Assembly: GCA_034086985.1 (NCBI GenBank)
Contig: JAXDZG010000022.1
Coordinates: 62,001 to 126,000, forward strand
Source of the DNA: Phascolarctobacterium_A sp034086985
GTDB taxonomy: Bacteria; Bacillota; Negativicutes; Acidaminococcales; Acidaminococcaceae
DNA length: 64,000 nucleotides
Reading direction: 5' to 3'
Shown: positions 22,782-31,946 of the stretch, piece after piece
Layout: each line of letters begins with the position of its first letter
Numbering within the stretch: the first letter of the stretch is position 1
The notes under the pieces: generated by a model
The model's database searches: none
Told to the model about the DNA's origin: nothing
What the model saw: only the letters and a program-made list of their open reading frames with translations
Translations under genes and position numbers: made by a program

Positions 22782-24329
22782 ATGCAACAATCACTTTACG
22801 ACTACATACAACAGCATATTGACGAGGATGGCGTGTTCACCGAAAGCACCCTGCCTGACGGCAACGACTACGTGAACATCGTCGAGCCCGGCCAGACCGA
22901 TGCATTTTATTATACTGCTGACATGCCCTCCAGTGACGAGGACGCCAGCACCATCCTGAAAGACCTGCGCGCTTATTTGGCCGAGCCCTGCATCAGCACC
23001 TACCAAAAGCTCTACAAGGACCTCAAGGACATGAGCATGGCTGAATATGCCGACCCCTTCATCGCAGCCTTCGACCAGGACGACATGAACGAGGCAGCCT
23101 TTAGCCTCGCCCGCCGCTTGCTTTACAACGCACGCCATCGCGAGCCCTTGAAATTTGCCTTTCTGCTCTTCGGCCTTTATAGCATGCAGCACATTGAAGA
23201 GGAAGACCCTGAGCTGTGGCACGATTTAGTCACCACGGCCCACTGCGAGGAATTCACCTTCGCCTTCCTTTATAGCTGCCGCGTCACCAATCATATTTCC
23301 CAAAAGGCTGTGTGGGAGCTCTTAGGCTGCACCAAGGGCTGGGGCAAGGTCTTTGCCATCATCGACTGCCGCTGCCCCGATGACGACCATCGCCGCTGGC
23401 TTTTGCAAAATGGTCCCGATATCGATGTAGAATATCCTCCCCTATCTGTTAAGCTTATTCAGGAAACCCAGCTGGACAAATTCCTAGCCCAGCCTGTTAT
23501 CGACTATCCCTGCTATAAAAGCGCCGTGGCAATTTTAGGCAATTATATGATGCTGCTCCTGCATTACAAGCCTGAGGCCGTGCGAGAAAACTATAATCTT
23601 ACGGACATCAACCTTTATGGCATGCTGAAAAATCTGCTCCACCACGCCCTCTATCTTTCCGTAGAGGCCGAGGATATGCTGGACATGATCACTATTGCCA
23701 CCTCACTGCGCAATATGCAGGAGGACAATGCCCTTTATTCCCTAACGCCTAATCAGGTCAGCGAGCTCATCGCTGCCTGCGACAAAATGGTCTATGCCAC
23801 CAATTGGGAGCCTATCATTGCTTCTCGCTTATTTGAAGGCGACCAGGTGAACTACCAGCTGGCGGATTTGGCTTATGAGCTGGAGCTGGATATCTGGCAG
23901 CAGCTCTACGATTTTTGGCTGGCCCATCCCATGGAATACACCCTTTTGCCTTATCTACTCTCCTACGAAGGCGGTAGCCGCTCTGACAAGGTGCTGGCAC
24001 GGCTCACGGAGCAGCTGACCCTTTACGCCAGCGACCTGCACTCCTTAGTAGTACCACTGCACTATCTGCGCACTCATCCCGGCAAGGGCGAAACCATTTT
24101 ATGCGCTGCCCTAAGCTCCATGTACGAGCTTTTACGCAGCTGTGCCTGCGATGTCTTGGAAGCCTGGGGCCCGGACTACCTATCCACAACCATCAAGGAT
24201 AACATCTACACCGCTATGCGCAGCAGCACAGACGATCTGGTGCAGGCCCGCCTTACAGCGATTTTACAGGGACGTAAGCTAGACATAGAAGCCTTTTTGC
24301 AGCGCCTCAAGAAAAAAATGAAAAAATAA
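22782..24329 (+). CDS. Large soluble protein of unknown function, helical
   Basis: 515 residues, no signal or membrane segment, acidic with many short amphipathic helices (DAFYYTADMPSSDEDASTIL near the start, LTDINLYGMLKNLLHHALYLS in the middle). The C-terminal half looks like irregular HEAT-type alpha-solenoid repeats ending in a basic tail (LQRLKKKMKK). I do not recognise the family. The start has AAGG about 8 bases upstream. No catalytic motif was seen. It is the only gene on its strand between two terminators. Confidence 0.75.
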   Translation: MQQSLYDYIQQHIDEDGVFTESTLPDGNDYVNIVEPGQTDAFYYTADMPSSDEDASTILKDLRAYLAEPCISTYQKLYKDLKDMSMAEYADPFIAAFDQDDMNEAAFSLARRLLYNARHREPLKFAFLLFGLYSMQHIEEEDPELWHDLVTTAHCEEFTFAFLYSCRVTNHISQKAVWELLGCTKGWGKVFAIIDCRCPDDDHRRWLLQNGPDIDVEYPPLSVKLIQETQLDKFLAQPVIDYPCYKSAVAILGNYMMLLLHYKPEAVRENYNLTDINLYGMLKNLLHHALYLSVEAEDMLDMITIATSLRNMQEDNALYSLTPNQVSELIAACDKMVYATNWEPIIASRLFEGDQVNYQLADLAYELELDIWQQLYDFWLAHPMEYTLLPYLLSYEGGSRSDKVLARLTEQLTLYASDLHSLVVPLHYLRTHPGKGETILCAALSSMYELLRSCACDVLEAWGPDYLSTTIKDNIYTAMRSSTDDLVQARLTAILQGRKLDIEAFLQRLKKKMKK

Positions 24330-24351
24330 CTAAAAAATTTGTAATTAGCAC

Positions 24352-24380
24352 TTGCTAACCGAAAAAGGTTGTGTTATAAT
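24352..24380 (+). promoter_or_regulatory. Promoter of candidate sRNA
   Basis: TTGCTA (24352-24357) and TATAAT (24375-24380), 17-base spacer, starting 22 bases after the stop of the preceding gene and facing a convergent gene. Confidence 0.8.
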
Positions 24381-24386
24381 CAAGGT

Positions 24387-24550
24387 GTAGTAAGCAATGG
24401 CTAATCAAGATTTGCATTTCGACCCTTCCTGATTTTACAGCCTTGACCTTGACCATATTCCTTCCAAAGCATTTGGTTAGCATGCTACTATGACCACATT
24501 CTCCTCATAAAAAGATGACTGCGTCCGCACTTACGCAGTCATCTTTTTTA
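24387..24550 (+). ncRNA. Candidate small RNA, about 160 nt
   Basis: Bounded by a near-consensus promoter and a 16-bp intrinsic terminator (24509-24548), with no protein gene on this strand. The middle carries pyrimidine-rich stretches CGACCCTTCCTG and ATTCCTTCC that could pair with ribosome sites. CCAAAGCATTTGG forms a small hairpin, and the ends (near 24387-24405 and 24476-24489) can pair loosely. Not recognised as 6S, SRP, RNase P or tmRNA. An 11-codon frame (ATG 24398) lies inside but its ribosome site would precede the transcript. Confidence 0.6.
24509..24548. terminator. Bidirectional terminator
   Basis: 16-bp perfect stem (24509-24524 with 24533-24548) with A-run before and T-run after. 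It serves the plus-strand transcript and the minus-strand GGDEF/EAL gene. Confidence 0.88.
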
Positions 24551-24560
24551 TTATCTTCAA

Positions 24561-27368
24561 TTAATGACCATAACACAGGCGTTCATACTCGTCCATAGGA
24601 ATGGGTCGCGAGAATAAATAACCCTGTCCCTTGTGACAACCACAGTCAAGCAGGAGCTTTCTCTGTGTCTCAGTTTCCACGCCCTCGCAAATGGTGCTAT
24701 AGCCCAAGCTATGCAGCATGGCAATAGTATTCTTCAAGAAAATATTTCCCTTGATGCTGTTCTCGCAGTTTAAAAGCAGCTTGCGGTCAATTTTAATCGT
24801 ATCGATAGGAATATCCACTACCATGTTGACCAAGGAATAACCGGAGCCAAAATCGTCCAGGGATGTTTTAATTCCCGACTGGCGCAGCTCATCAAAAAGC
24901 TGGTACACCTTGGCAAAGTTTTGGGCAGCGGCGGTTTCCGTCAGCTCGATTTCTACCAAAGCCGGACTCACCCCATACATTGCCAAAATCTCCAAATAAC
25001 GCTGCACTGTGTTATCGTTTTGGGTGTGCAGGACGGAGGCATTAATAGAAATAGGCACCTGCTTGCGTCCCAGCCTTTTATTCTTGGCAAGGAAGGCCAC
25101 CACTCGCTCGAACACATAGAAATCCAGCTCCGTAATACGCCCATTATCCTCTAGAGCAGGAATGAATTGGTCAGGATAAATCTGGGTGCCATCCTCCCGG
25201 AACCAGCGGATTAAAGCCTCTGCACCGATTAAGGAATTATCCTCCAGAGAAAACTTGGGCTGCAGGAAAACCTTGAATTCCTTATCCGTGAAGGCGTTAT
25301 TGGCATTGGTAAAAATGAGCTTCTCCAGCTGCTGCTTGGCAGCCAGCTCTTCATTGTACAGCGCCGCCGTACTCTGATGGTTCAAAATGAGGGACTTGCG
25401 AGCATAATTAGCTGCATCGATGGCCTCGGCCGCATTCTGGCATTTCCCTGTTACGTGATAAATGCCGCTGCGCAGGCGCAGCTTGAGGAAGGAATATTGC
25501 TTAGACACATAGTCCATGAAGCGATTATTGATAGCATTAACCCGCATTTCTGCATCGGCAATATTCTCGTAGGGTCTAAATAAAATAAACTGGTCCGCCA
25601 CAATGCGGGAAAACAAAATATTATTCTTATCGCTGAGAGCATCAGAAACAAATTTGGTAAACAGTTGCAGGAGCTTGTCACCAAAGGCATAGCCATACTT
25701 TTGATTGATTAAATTAAAGCGCTCAAAATCAGTATAGATAACCGCATGATTTTTGGCCAAGCCACTGACAATTTTCTCTTCCATTCTCTCGCGGAACTGG
25801 GAGAAGGTGATAAGCCCGGTCAGGGAATCCAGCTTGTTTTCACTGAGGACTACGTTTTGGCAGGCATTAATGCGTCTGCTTTGCCCGTGATGAGCTGCCA
25901 TAATCTTGCTCAGCTCGCTCAGCTGCTGCTTCGTGTTCTTAGACCAAAAACGTTTTTGACTACAAACGGCATAGGTAATAAAGCCCACCATCTGCCCCTG
26001 CCAAAACATGGGCGCAATGAGCGCAGTCTTACTTTGAGCAGTTGCACGTAATTTATTGAGGATAGAAAAGCCTTCCATACACTCCTCTAAATCAAGCTTG
26101 ATAAGTCCGGTCTCATCCCGCATCTGGAAAATTTTCCGAAACTCATCCTTACTAAAGCTAAAGGTATCATCAAAGCAGGAGTCGACACCATCCCGCATCC
26201 ATGCATATGCCTTATGCGCCGTTTGCTCCTGAAGCTTGATGTCAATAACGTTAATTCTATCCAAATGGAAACGAATGCCGATAAGCTTCAGCAGTAGCTC
26301 CATGCCCTGCTCCACTGAGCCGCTGGTTTCTAGAATCTCAAAGGCCGTAGCAATAGGATCATTTTGCAGATAGCGTATATTAAGCTGCTGAAAGCTGGGA
26401 TTATCGCTGTTGCGGGCCTCCAAATAGCGATTTAGATCATCGCAAAAGCTATAGGTGTCACGTCCATTAAATTTGGCCTGATAAAGCGCCCAGTCAGCAT
26501 TCTCCAAAAGCTGGTCATAGGTATAACCGCCCGTGTTTTCCGGCAGGAAGCAAATACCGATGCTACAGGTGAGATTGTCGCTATCGTTGAGCATTTCCAC
26601 ATTGCGGATATGCTGCATCATGCGATTCAAGATGGTAATCAAATCTATTCTATTGATGCTGGGGAAGAAAAGCACGAACTCATCCCCGCCAAAGCGAGCA
26701 GCAATGGTGTTAGAGGGCAATACCTCTTTAAAAATGCTTGCGGTTTCCTTGAGCACGTGATCTCCAAAAAGGTGCCCATAGGTGTCATTGATTTGCTTAA
26801 AATAATCCAGGTCCACCATGACGAGGGCACAGCTATCGAAGGGACTCTTATCAGCCAACTGCTGGCTAATCAAATACATGCCGGAGGCGTGATTATAAAG
26901 TCCCGTGAGCTGGTCCAGCTGGGCCTTTTGGGTCAGCTGCTCTTCCTTTTTAGCATAATCAGTAATATCCTTAATCGTACCCAAAATTACATAGCTATCA
27001 TCCTGCTCTGAGGGCAAAAGCATGCCATCCATGACGCAGCGCATAACCTGCCCATTATTGAGCCGCGTACCCTGGATTTCTACAGACTTGCTCACGTTGC
27101 CCTGGAAAAAGCTCTTGACCTTGGCTCGATATGCCGGATGAATATTGACATCGTTGTCAACATTTTGCAGGAGATGCTCCACAGTATGGAGCTTATTCAT
27201 GCAATTATCATAAATAGTAAGCCTATCCTCCTTGGAGTTATATTCAAAGGCCTCCAGCTGGCTGGCCTCTAGAATAAGGGATAGCTTCTGCAGCTTGCAC
27301 AAGCATTCAGAGGTAGGCGCGTGGCCGCGCAAGCAGTGTAAGGTTGTGTTGAAGGTTGCCGCGTCCAT
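24561..27368 (-). CDS. Cyclic-di-GMP signalling protein: GGDEF, GAF-like, degenerate GGDEF, EAL
   Basis: 935 residues, no membrane segment visible. Order: PAS-like sensor (about 20-125), GGDEF domain with intact GGDEF in ARFGGDEFVLFFPS (near 230), a GAF-like region (about 340-490), then a second GGDEF-fold whose motif has decayed to VADQF. A C-terminal EAL domain follows (EALIRWFREDG, ELTETAAAQ, DDFGSGYS) with the expected acidic residues. So the first domain could make and the last degrade c-di-GMP. The start is ATG 27368, with AAGGAG upstream. It is monocistronic, ending in a bidirectional terminator. Confidence 0.9.
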   Translation of the reverse strand: MDAATFNTTLHCLRGHAPTSECLCKLQKLSLILEASQLEAFEYNSKEDRLTIYDNCMNKLHTVEHLLQNVDNDVNIHPAYRAKVKSFFQGNVSKSVEIQGTRLNNGQVMRCVMDGMLLPSEQDDSYVILGTIKDITDYAKKEEQLTQKAQLDQLTGLYNHASGMYLISQQLADKSPFDSCALVMVDLDYFKQINDTYGHLFGDHVLKETASIFKEVLPSNTIAARFGGDEFVLFFPSINRIDLITILNRMMQHIRNVEMLNDSDNLTCSIGICFLPENTGGYTYDQLLENADWALYQAKFNGRDTYSFCDDLNRYLEARNSDNPSFQQLNIRYLQNDPIATAFEILETSGSVEQGMELLLKLIGIRFHLDRINVIDIKLQEQTAHKAYAWMRDGVDSCFDDTFSFSKDEFRKIFQMRDETGLIKLDLEECMEGFSILNKLRATAQSKTALIAPMFWQGQMVGFITYAVCSQKRFWSKNTKQQLSELSKIMAAHHGQSRRINACQNVVLSENKLDSLTGLITFSQFRERMEEKIVSGLAKNHAVIYTDFERFNLINQKYGYAFGDKLLQLFTKFVSDALSDKNNILFSRIVADQFILFRPYENIADAEMRVNAINNRFMDYVSKQYSFLKLRLRSGIYHVTGKCQNAAEAIDAANYARKSLILNHQSTAALYNEELAAKQQLEKLIFTNANNAFTDKEFKVFLQPKFSLEDNSLIGAEALIRWFREDGTQIYPDQFIPALEDNGRITELDFYVFERVVAFLAKNKRLGRKQVPISINASVLHTQNDNTVQRYLEILAMYGVSPALVEIELTETAAAQNFAKVYQLFDELRQSGIKTSLDDFGSGYSLVNMVVDIPIDTIKIDRKLLLNCENSIKGNIFLKNTIAMLHSLGYSTICEGVETETQRKLLLDCGCHKGQGYLFSRPIPMDEYERLCYGH

Positions 27369-27429
27369 AATATTACTCCTTAAGGCTATCAACGAGATAG
27401 CAGAAAATTCGTTACAAATTCTTTCTTAT

Positions 27430-27459
27430 ATTATAAAACACATCACCCATTTAATGCAA
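27430..27459 (-). promoter_or_regulatory. Promoter of the GGDEF/EAL gene
   Basis: TTGCAT (27454-27459) and TATAAT (27430-27435), 18-base spacer. The remaining gene-free bases up to 27725 show only the amtB terminator. Confidence 0.65.
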
Positions 27460-27579
27460 ATAATTTTTGAAATAGAAAAAGTCTCACCCATAACAAGAAC
27501 AGCAAAAGTACTTTTTGTTACACTTTCGTTACGCTCAAGGCAGCAAATCTAACGCCAAATTGGAGCCAAACATAGCAAA

Positions 27580-27621
27580 AGACACCGAAAACCCCGCGTA
27601 ATGCAAGGGCTTTCAGTGTCT
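27580..27621 (-). terminator. Terminator downstream of the Amt-PII gene
   Basis: 15-base arms (27580-27594 with 27607-27621) with two imperfect positions, followed by TTTTGC on the minus strand. It lies about 105 bases after the stop. Confidence 0.6.
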
Positions 27622-27725
27622 TCTGCTATATTAGGGAGTAATTAGGGAGAAGCAAGTTTATAAACTATCTGTGAGAATTTGCATTTGTTATAAATTGTTA
27701 GTCAAACTATTTGCAGGGCCCAAGC

Positions 27726-29405
27726 TTATGCCTCAATGGGTTTATCCTGCAGGGCATCAAATCCAGTCTCGCCGGTACGAATCTTCACAACATCCTCAAC
27801 GTTGTAAACGAAGATCTTGCCATCGCCATATTTGCCGGTGTAGAGCACTGCCTTAGCGGTGTTCACAACATCTGCTACAGGAATTGCAGAGACAATCAAT
27901 TCTACCTTAACCTTGGGCAGCAAGTGAGCTGCAACCTCAGCACCACGATACATTTCGGTTTGACCCTTTTGGATGCCATAGCCCAAAACCTTGGTTACGG
28001 TCATGCCGGTGATACCCAGCTTATCCAGAGCAGCCTTAAGGGCTTCAAAGCGGTTTTGAGAAGTAATGATGCAAATCTTGCTCAGCTTGTGCTCGCCGGT
28101 AGAAGCAGCTACGCTAGGAGCAGTTACAGCAGCGGGAGCTACATAGGTAGTAGTTACAGAAGGCATTTCCTCCACGGTGGGCATGAAGTCAGCATAGCTG
28201 GAAAGTAGGCCGTGCTCTTCCATATCCAGACCTTTGATTTCTTCTTCCTCGCTTACGCGCAGGCCGATGAGTTTATCGAGAACACCAAAGATGATGGTCA
28301 TAGCAATTGCTACATAAATGGCTACGGTTACAACGCCGATGATTTGAGTGGTTAAGAAGCTAGTGCCACCGCCGTAGAACAGACCGTCCTTAGTAGCGAA
28401 GAGGCCGGTTACGATGGTACCGAAAGCACCGCACACACCGTGAACGGAAACTGCACCAACGGGGTCATCAATCTTCAGCTTTTGGTCAAAGAATTCAACA
28501 GCTACAACAACCAGAACACCAGCGATAAGGCCGATGATCAAAGCGCCAGCAGGGCTAACAACGTCGCAGCCTGCGGTGATTGCAACAAGGCCTGCCAGCA
28601 CGCCGTTCAGAGTCATGGAAACATCGGGCTTGCCATAGCGTACCCAGGTGTAAATCATGGTAGCGGTTGCACCGGCAGCAGCAGCCATGTTAGTGGTAAT
28701 GAAGATGTCGCCCATGCTAATCAGGGCTTCATCACCGGTTGCGCAGACGGTGGAAGCACCGTTGAAGCCGAACCAGCCGAACCACAGCAGGAATACGCCC
28801 AGAGCGCCCAGAGGAATGCTGTGACCGGGAATAGCGTTCACAGAGCCGTCCTCGTTGTATTTACCAATACGAGGGCCAATCATTTTGGCGCCAATCAAAG
28901 CAGCAACACCGCCTACCATGTGTACGGCAGTGGAGCCTGCGAAATCATGGAAGCCCATCTCGGCTAACCAGCCGCCGCCCCAGATCCAGTGGCCGCTGAT
29001 AGGATATACCAGAGCGCTGATCAAAACGCTGTAAATGCAGTAAACCAGGAAGTTGGTACGCTCTGCCATAGCACCGGAAACGATGGTAGCTGCGGTAGCG
29101 CAGAACATGGTTTGGAAAATGAAGAAGGAAGAGGAAGGATAGCTTCCGCCGTAGTCACCTGTTACAAAGAAATCAGGTGCGCCGATGAAGCCGCTGATAT
29201 CCTCACCGAACATCAGACCAAAGCCTAAAATCCAGAAGACGATGGAGCCAAGGCTCATGTCCATAACGTTCTTCATTACGATGTTAGCAGCGTTTTTAGC
29301 TCTGGTAAAGCCGGTCTCTACCATTGCGAAGCCAGGCTGCATAGAAAATACTAGGAAGGCACCAATCAGTACCCATATAGTGTCCGCGGATACGAATTTA
29401 TCCAT
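27726..29405 (-). CDS. Ammonium transporter fused to a PII regulatory domain
   Basis: 559 residues. Residues 1-415 are an Amt/Rh channel with 11 predicted helices (MQPGFAMVETGFTRAKNA; AGSTAVHMVGG with a pore His; FGWFGFNGAS; SVHGVCGAFGT with the second pore His). After a linker, residues about 440-559 are a complete PII domain (SKICIITSQNRFEALKAALD; GQTEMYRGAEVAAHLLPKVK; GKYGDGKIFVYNVEDVVKIRTGE). Free PII normally blocks AmtB as GlnK; here the regulator is tethered. The T-loop reads EMYRGAEV, so the uridylylated Tyr51 of E. coli PII is Val and GlnD-type control is unlikely. GAGGGGTG precedes the ATG. It is downstream of glnN. Confidence 0.93.
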   Translation of the reverse strand: MDKFVSADTIWVLIGAFLVFSMQPGFAMVETGFTRAKNAANIVMKNVMDMSLGSIVFWILGFGLMFGEDISGFIGAPDFFVTGDYGGSYPSSSFFIFQTMFCATAATIVSGAMAERTNFLVYCIYSVLISALVYPISGHWIWGGGWLAEMGFHDFAGSTAVHMVGGVAALIGAKMIGPRIGKYNEDGSVNAIPGHSIPLGALGVFLLWFGWFGFNGASTVCATGDEALISMGDIFITTNMAAAAGATATMIYTWVRYGKPDVSMTLNGVLAGLVAITAGCDVVSPAGALIIGLIAGVLVVVAVEFFDQKLKIDDPVGAVSVHGVCGAFGTIVTGLFATKDGLFYGGGTSFLTTQIIGVVTVAIYVAIAMTIIFGVLDKLIGLRVSEEEEIKGLDMEEHGLLSSYADFMPTVEEMPSVTTTYVAPAAVTAPSVAASTGEHKLSKICIITSQNRFEALKAALDKLGITGMTVTKVLGYGIQKGQTEMYRGAEVAAHLLPKVKVELIVSAIPVADVVNTAKAVLYTGKYGDGKIFVYNVEDVVKIRTGETGFDALQDKPIEA

Positions 29406-29530
29406 TATTAATCACCCCTCATGAAAATCAAGCACCGTTTAGCCATTTAAACGATGTGTGTTTTATCGTCACATGCCTGTGCATGTAATTTTCAGGCCTC
29501 TTTTTATCTACTAGCCTTGAAAAAGAAGTG

Positions 29531-29563
29531 AGGCGTATTCTACTACCAGCAGAATACACCTCG
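29531..29563 (-). terminator. Terminator of glnN
   Basis: 12-bp stem with one wobble pair (29531-29542 with 29552-29563), then ACTTCTTTTT on the minus strand. It separates glnN from the Amt-PII gene. Confidence 0.7.
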
Positions 29564-29596
29564 TTGTGTACAGAGATTTTATATATTTTTATTTAT

Positions 29597-31684
29597 TTAC
29601 TCATTAACACCGAAGAGCAGTTCGCCATAAGTCGGATACGGCAGATACTTGCCACCGGTCAGAGCTTCAGCTTCGTCAACAGCTTTACGCAGAGCTTCCA
29701 TATCAGCTACAACAGCATCATGGTAGAAGGTTGCTTGCTTCTTGGTGCATTCAATTTCACCAGCAGCCTTCAAATCTGCATCCAGCTTCAGGCTTGCAGC
29801 ATACATTTCAGCGCTCAGATCGCTCAGCTTGCTAGCCAATTCAGCCTCAAAGCCTGCGCTGATGCCGGCAGCCTTTTTATCCAGCACTGCCTTGGTCAAA
29901 TCCTCGGTGTAAGCAGCAACTGCCGGGAGGATATCCTTGTGGAACATATCCAGTGCGGTAGCAGCCTCGATGGAAATGGTGGTGCTGTAGTTCTCCAGTA
30001 GGATTTCCACACGGGATTTAACTTCAGCTTCGGTGAAGATATGATGCTTAGCAAAGAGAGCAATGTTCTTTTCGCTGCCCAGATAAGGAATAGCCTCCGG
30101 AGTGGATTTCAGGTTCAACAGTCCGCGTTTTGCAGCTTCAGCAACCCATTCATCGGTGTAGCCGTTGCCGTTGAATACGATGCGTTTGTGTGCCAGGTAT
30201 GTTTGTTTAACCAGGTCATATACAGCAGCTTCCAGATCAGGAGCATCGGCCAGCTTTTCAGCAAATTCATCCAGCTCTTCAGCAACGATAGTGTTCAGTA
30301 CAACGTTGGGGCCGGCGATGGAGAACATGGAGCCTAGCATACGGAACTCGAATTTGTTGCCGGTGAAGGCAAAGGGAGAGGTTCTGTTTCTATCGGTGTT
30401 ATCCTTAACCAGTGCAGGAATGGTGTCGTCGCTGATCTTCATGAATTCAGCCGGGTTACCGGTGTAAACCTTGTCAGCCGCGATCGCTTCCAGAACTGCG
30501 GTCAATTCAGTGCCCAGGAAGACGGATACGATAGCCGGAGGAGCCTCGTTAGCGCCCAGACGATGGTCGTTACCAGCGCTTGCTACGGATACACGCAGCA
30601 GGTCTTGGTATTCATCAACAGCCTTCAAAATAGCTGCTAGGAAGGTCAAAAAGCGCAGGTTCTTATAGGGCTCCTTGCCAGGATCCAGCAGGTTTTTGCC
30701 CTCTTCGGTAGCCAGAGACCAGTTGTTATGCTTGCCGCTACCGTTAACACCGTCGAAGGGTTTTTCATGGAGCAGGCAAACCAGGCCATGACGCAGAGCA
30801 ACGCGTTTCATGAATTCCATCATCAGTTGGTTATGGTCGGAGGCAACGTTGGTGGAGGAGAAAATGGGAGCCAGCTCGTGTTGTGCAGGAGCTACTTCGT
30901 TATGCTCGGTTTTAGCAAGCACACCCAGCTTCCACAGCTCTTCGTCCAAATCCTTCATGAAGCCCAATACTCTTTGTTTGATGATACCAAAGTAATGGTC
31001 TTCCAGCTCTTGGCCACGAGGAGACTTAGCACCGAACAGGGTGCGTCCGCAGTATACCAAGTCTTTACGTTTTTCCCACATCTTTTTATCAACCAGGAAA
31101 TATTCTTGTTCAGGGCCAACGGTGCTGTTTACGCGCACGGTGTTGACACCGAAAATCTTCAAAATCTTGCAGGCTGCCTTGCTAACAGCGTTCATAGAGC
31201 GCAGCAGCGGAGTCTTTTTATCCAGCACTTCGCCAGTGTAGGAGCAGAACGCGGTAGGAATGCACAGGCAATTGTCTTTAATAAAAGCATAGCTGGTGGG
31301 GTCCCAAGCGGTGTAGCCACGAGCTTCGAAGGTAGCACGCAGGCCGCCGGAGGGGAAGCTAGAGGCGTCAGGCTCGCCTTGGATTAATTCCTTGCCGGAG
31401 AAGTCCATGATTACACGACCCTCAGCGGTAGGAGAAATAAAGCTTTCATGCTTTTCAGCAGTAATGCCAGTCATAGGTTGGAACCAGTGAGTAAAGTGAG
31501 TGCAGCCATGCTCCAAAGCCCAATCCTTCATAGCGTTGGCAATAATGTTAGCGATTTCAATATTCAAGGGTTTACCTTCGATAATCGCTTGCTTGTAAGC
31601 CTTGTAGGTTGCAGTCGGCAGACGATCCTTCATAACAGTTTCGTTAAAAACTAAGCTGCCAAATAATTTCTGAACATCATTCAT
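29597..31684 (-). CDS. glnN: Glutamine synthetase type III
   Basis: ATP-dependent synthesis of glutamine from glutamate and ammonium. 695 residues, the size of the GSIII class rather than the ~450 of GSI. Motifs: THWFQPMTGITAEKHESF near residue 62, NSTVGPEQEYFLVD with the metal-binding Glu residues, APAQHELAPIF, KHNNWSLATEEG and DNTDRNRTSPFAFTGNKFEFRMLGS. GGGAGGT precedes the ATG. It has a long structured leader (31685-31940) and a following Amt-PII gene, so the pair forms an ammonium capture module. Confidence 0.96.
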   Translation of the reverse strand: MNDVQKLFGSLVFNETVMKDRLPTATYKAYKQAIIEGKPLNIEIANIIANAMKDWALEHGCTHFTHWFQPMTGITAEKHESFISPTAEGRVIMDFSGKELIQGEPDASSFPSGGLRATFEARGYTAWDPTSYAFIKDNCLCIPTAFCSYTGEVLDKKTPLLRSMNAVSKAACKILKIFGVNTVRVNSTVGPEQEYFLVDKKMWEKRKDLVYCGRTLFGAKSPRGQELEDHYFGIIKQRVLGFMKDLDEELWKLGVLAKTEHNEVAPAQHELAPIFSSTNVASDHNQLMMEFMKRVALRHGLVCLLHEKPFDGVNGSGKHNNWSLATEEGKNLLDPGKEPYKNLRFLTFLAAILKAVDEYQDLLRVSVASAGNDHRLGANEAPPAIVSVFLGTELTAVLEAIAADKVYTGNPAEFMKISDDTIPALVKDNTDRNRTSPFAFTGNKFEFRMLGSMFSIAGPNVVLNTIVAEELDEFAEKLADAPDLEAAVYDLVKQTYLAHKRIVFNGNGYTDEWVAEAAKRGLLNLKSTPEAIPYLGSEKNIALFAKHHIFTEAEVKSRVEILLENYSTTISIEAATALDMFHKDILPAVAAYTEDLTKAVLDKKAAGISAGFEAELASKLSDLSAEMYAASLKLDADLKAAGEIECTKKQATFYHDAVVADMEALRKAVDEAEALTGGKYLPYPTYGELLFGVNE

Positions 31685-31805
31685 GATTATACCTCCCTAA
31701 GCTCTCTTGTGAGAAATTCGGCCTACAATCGTAAGCCCCTCATTTTAATGCAAATTATGTGCTTTTACAGATTATTTTTCTTTCTGGCTCTGTAAAATAA
31801 GAAAA

Positions 31806-31848
31806 CACCGCAAGCTGCGTCGTACGCTGCTCCGGTGCTCCGTTGCAC
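31806..31848 (-). promoter_or_regulatory. Attenuator-like leader structure of glnN
   Basis: On the minus strand a hairpin (CACCG at 31833-31837 with CGGTG at 31806-31810, plus an 8-base inner stem around TACGA) is followed by TTTTCTTATTTT, an intrinsic-terminator shape well upstream of the glnN start. Just before it GTGC-AACGGA-GCAC (31835-31848) can fold with a hexaloop having A at 1 and G at 4. That fold uses bases of the terminator arm, so the two are mutually exclusive. This resembles ANTAR-type anti-termination; inference. Confidence 0.45.
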
Positions 31849-31888
31849 TATCTACTCCGACCCTTTACGCCAAAGTGGATATAAAGCA

Positions 31889-31938
31889 AAAGCAACGACG
31901 CGGTTTGGAGACTACTCCAACAACAACATCGTTGCTTT
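31889..31938 (-). promoter_or_regulatory. First hairpin of the glnN leader
   Basis: 10-bp perfect stem (AAAGCAACGA at 31929-31938 with TCGTTGCTTT at 31889-31898) enclosing a second stem TTGGAG/CTCCAA (31905-31920). It starts at the predicted 5' end and may stabilise the transcript. Confidence 0.55.
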
Positions 31939-31946
31939 ATGCGACT

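Noticed and set aside
24398..24433. 11-codon peptide MANQDLHFDPS inside the candidate sRNA
   Set aside because: Its apparent ribosome site AAGGTG lies before the predicted transcription start, so translation from this transcript is unlikely.
24387..24550. 6S RNA identity for the candidate sRNA
   Set aside because: The ends pair only loosely and I could not form the long hairpin with a central bubble that defines 6S RNA.
31685..31940. Calling the glnN leader a confirmed ANTAR target
   Set aside because: Only one of the two expected hexaloop hairpins was found and its stem is just 4 bp; kept as a candidate attenuator only.
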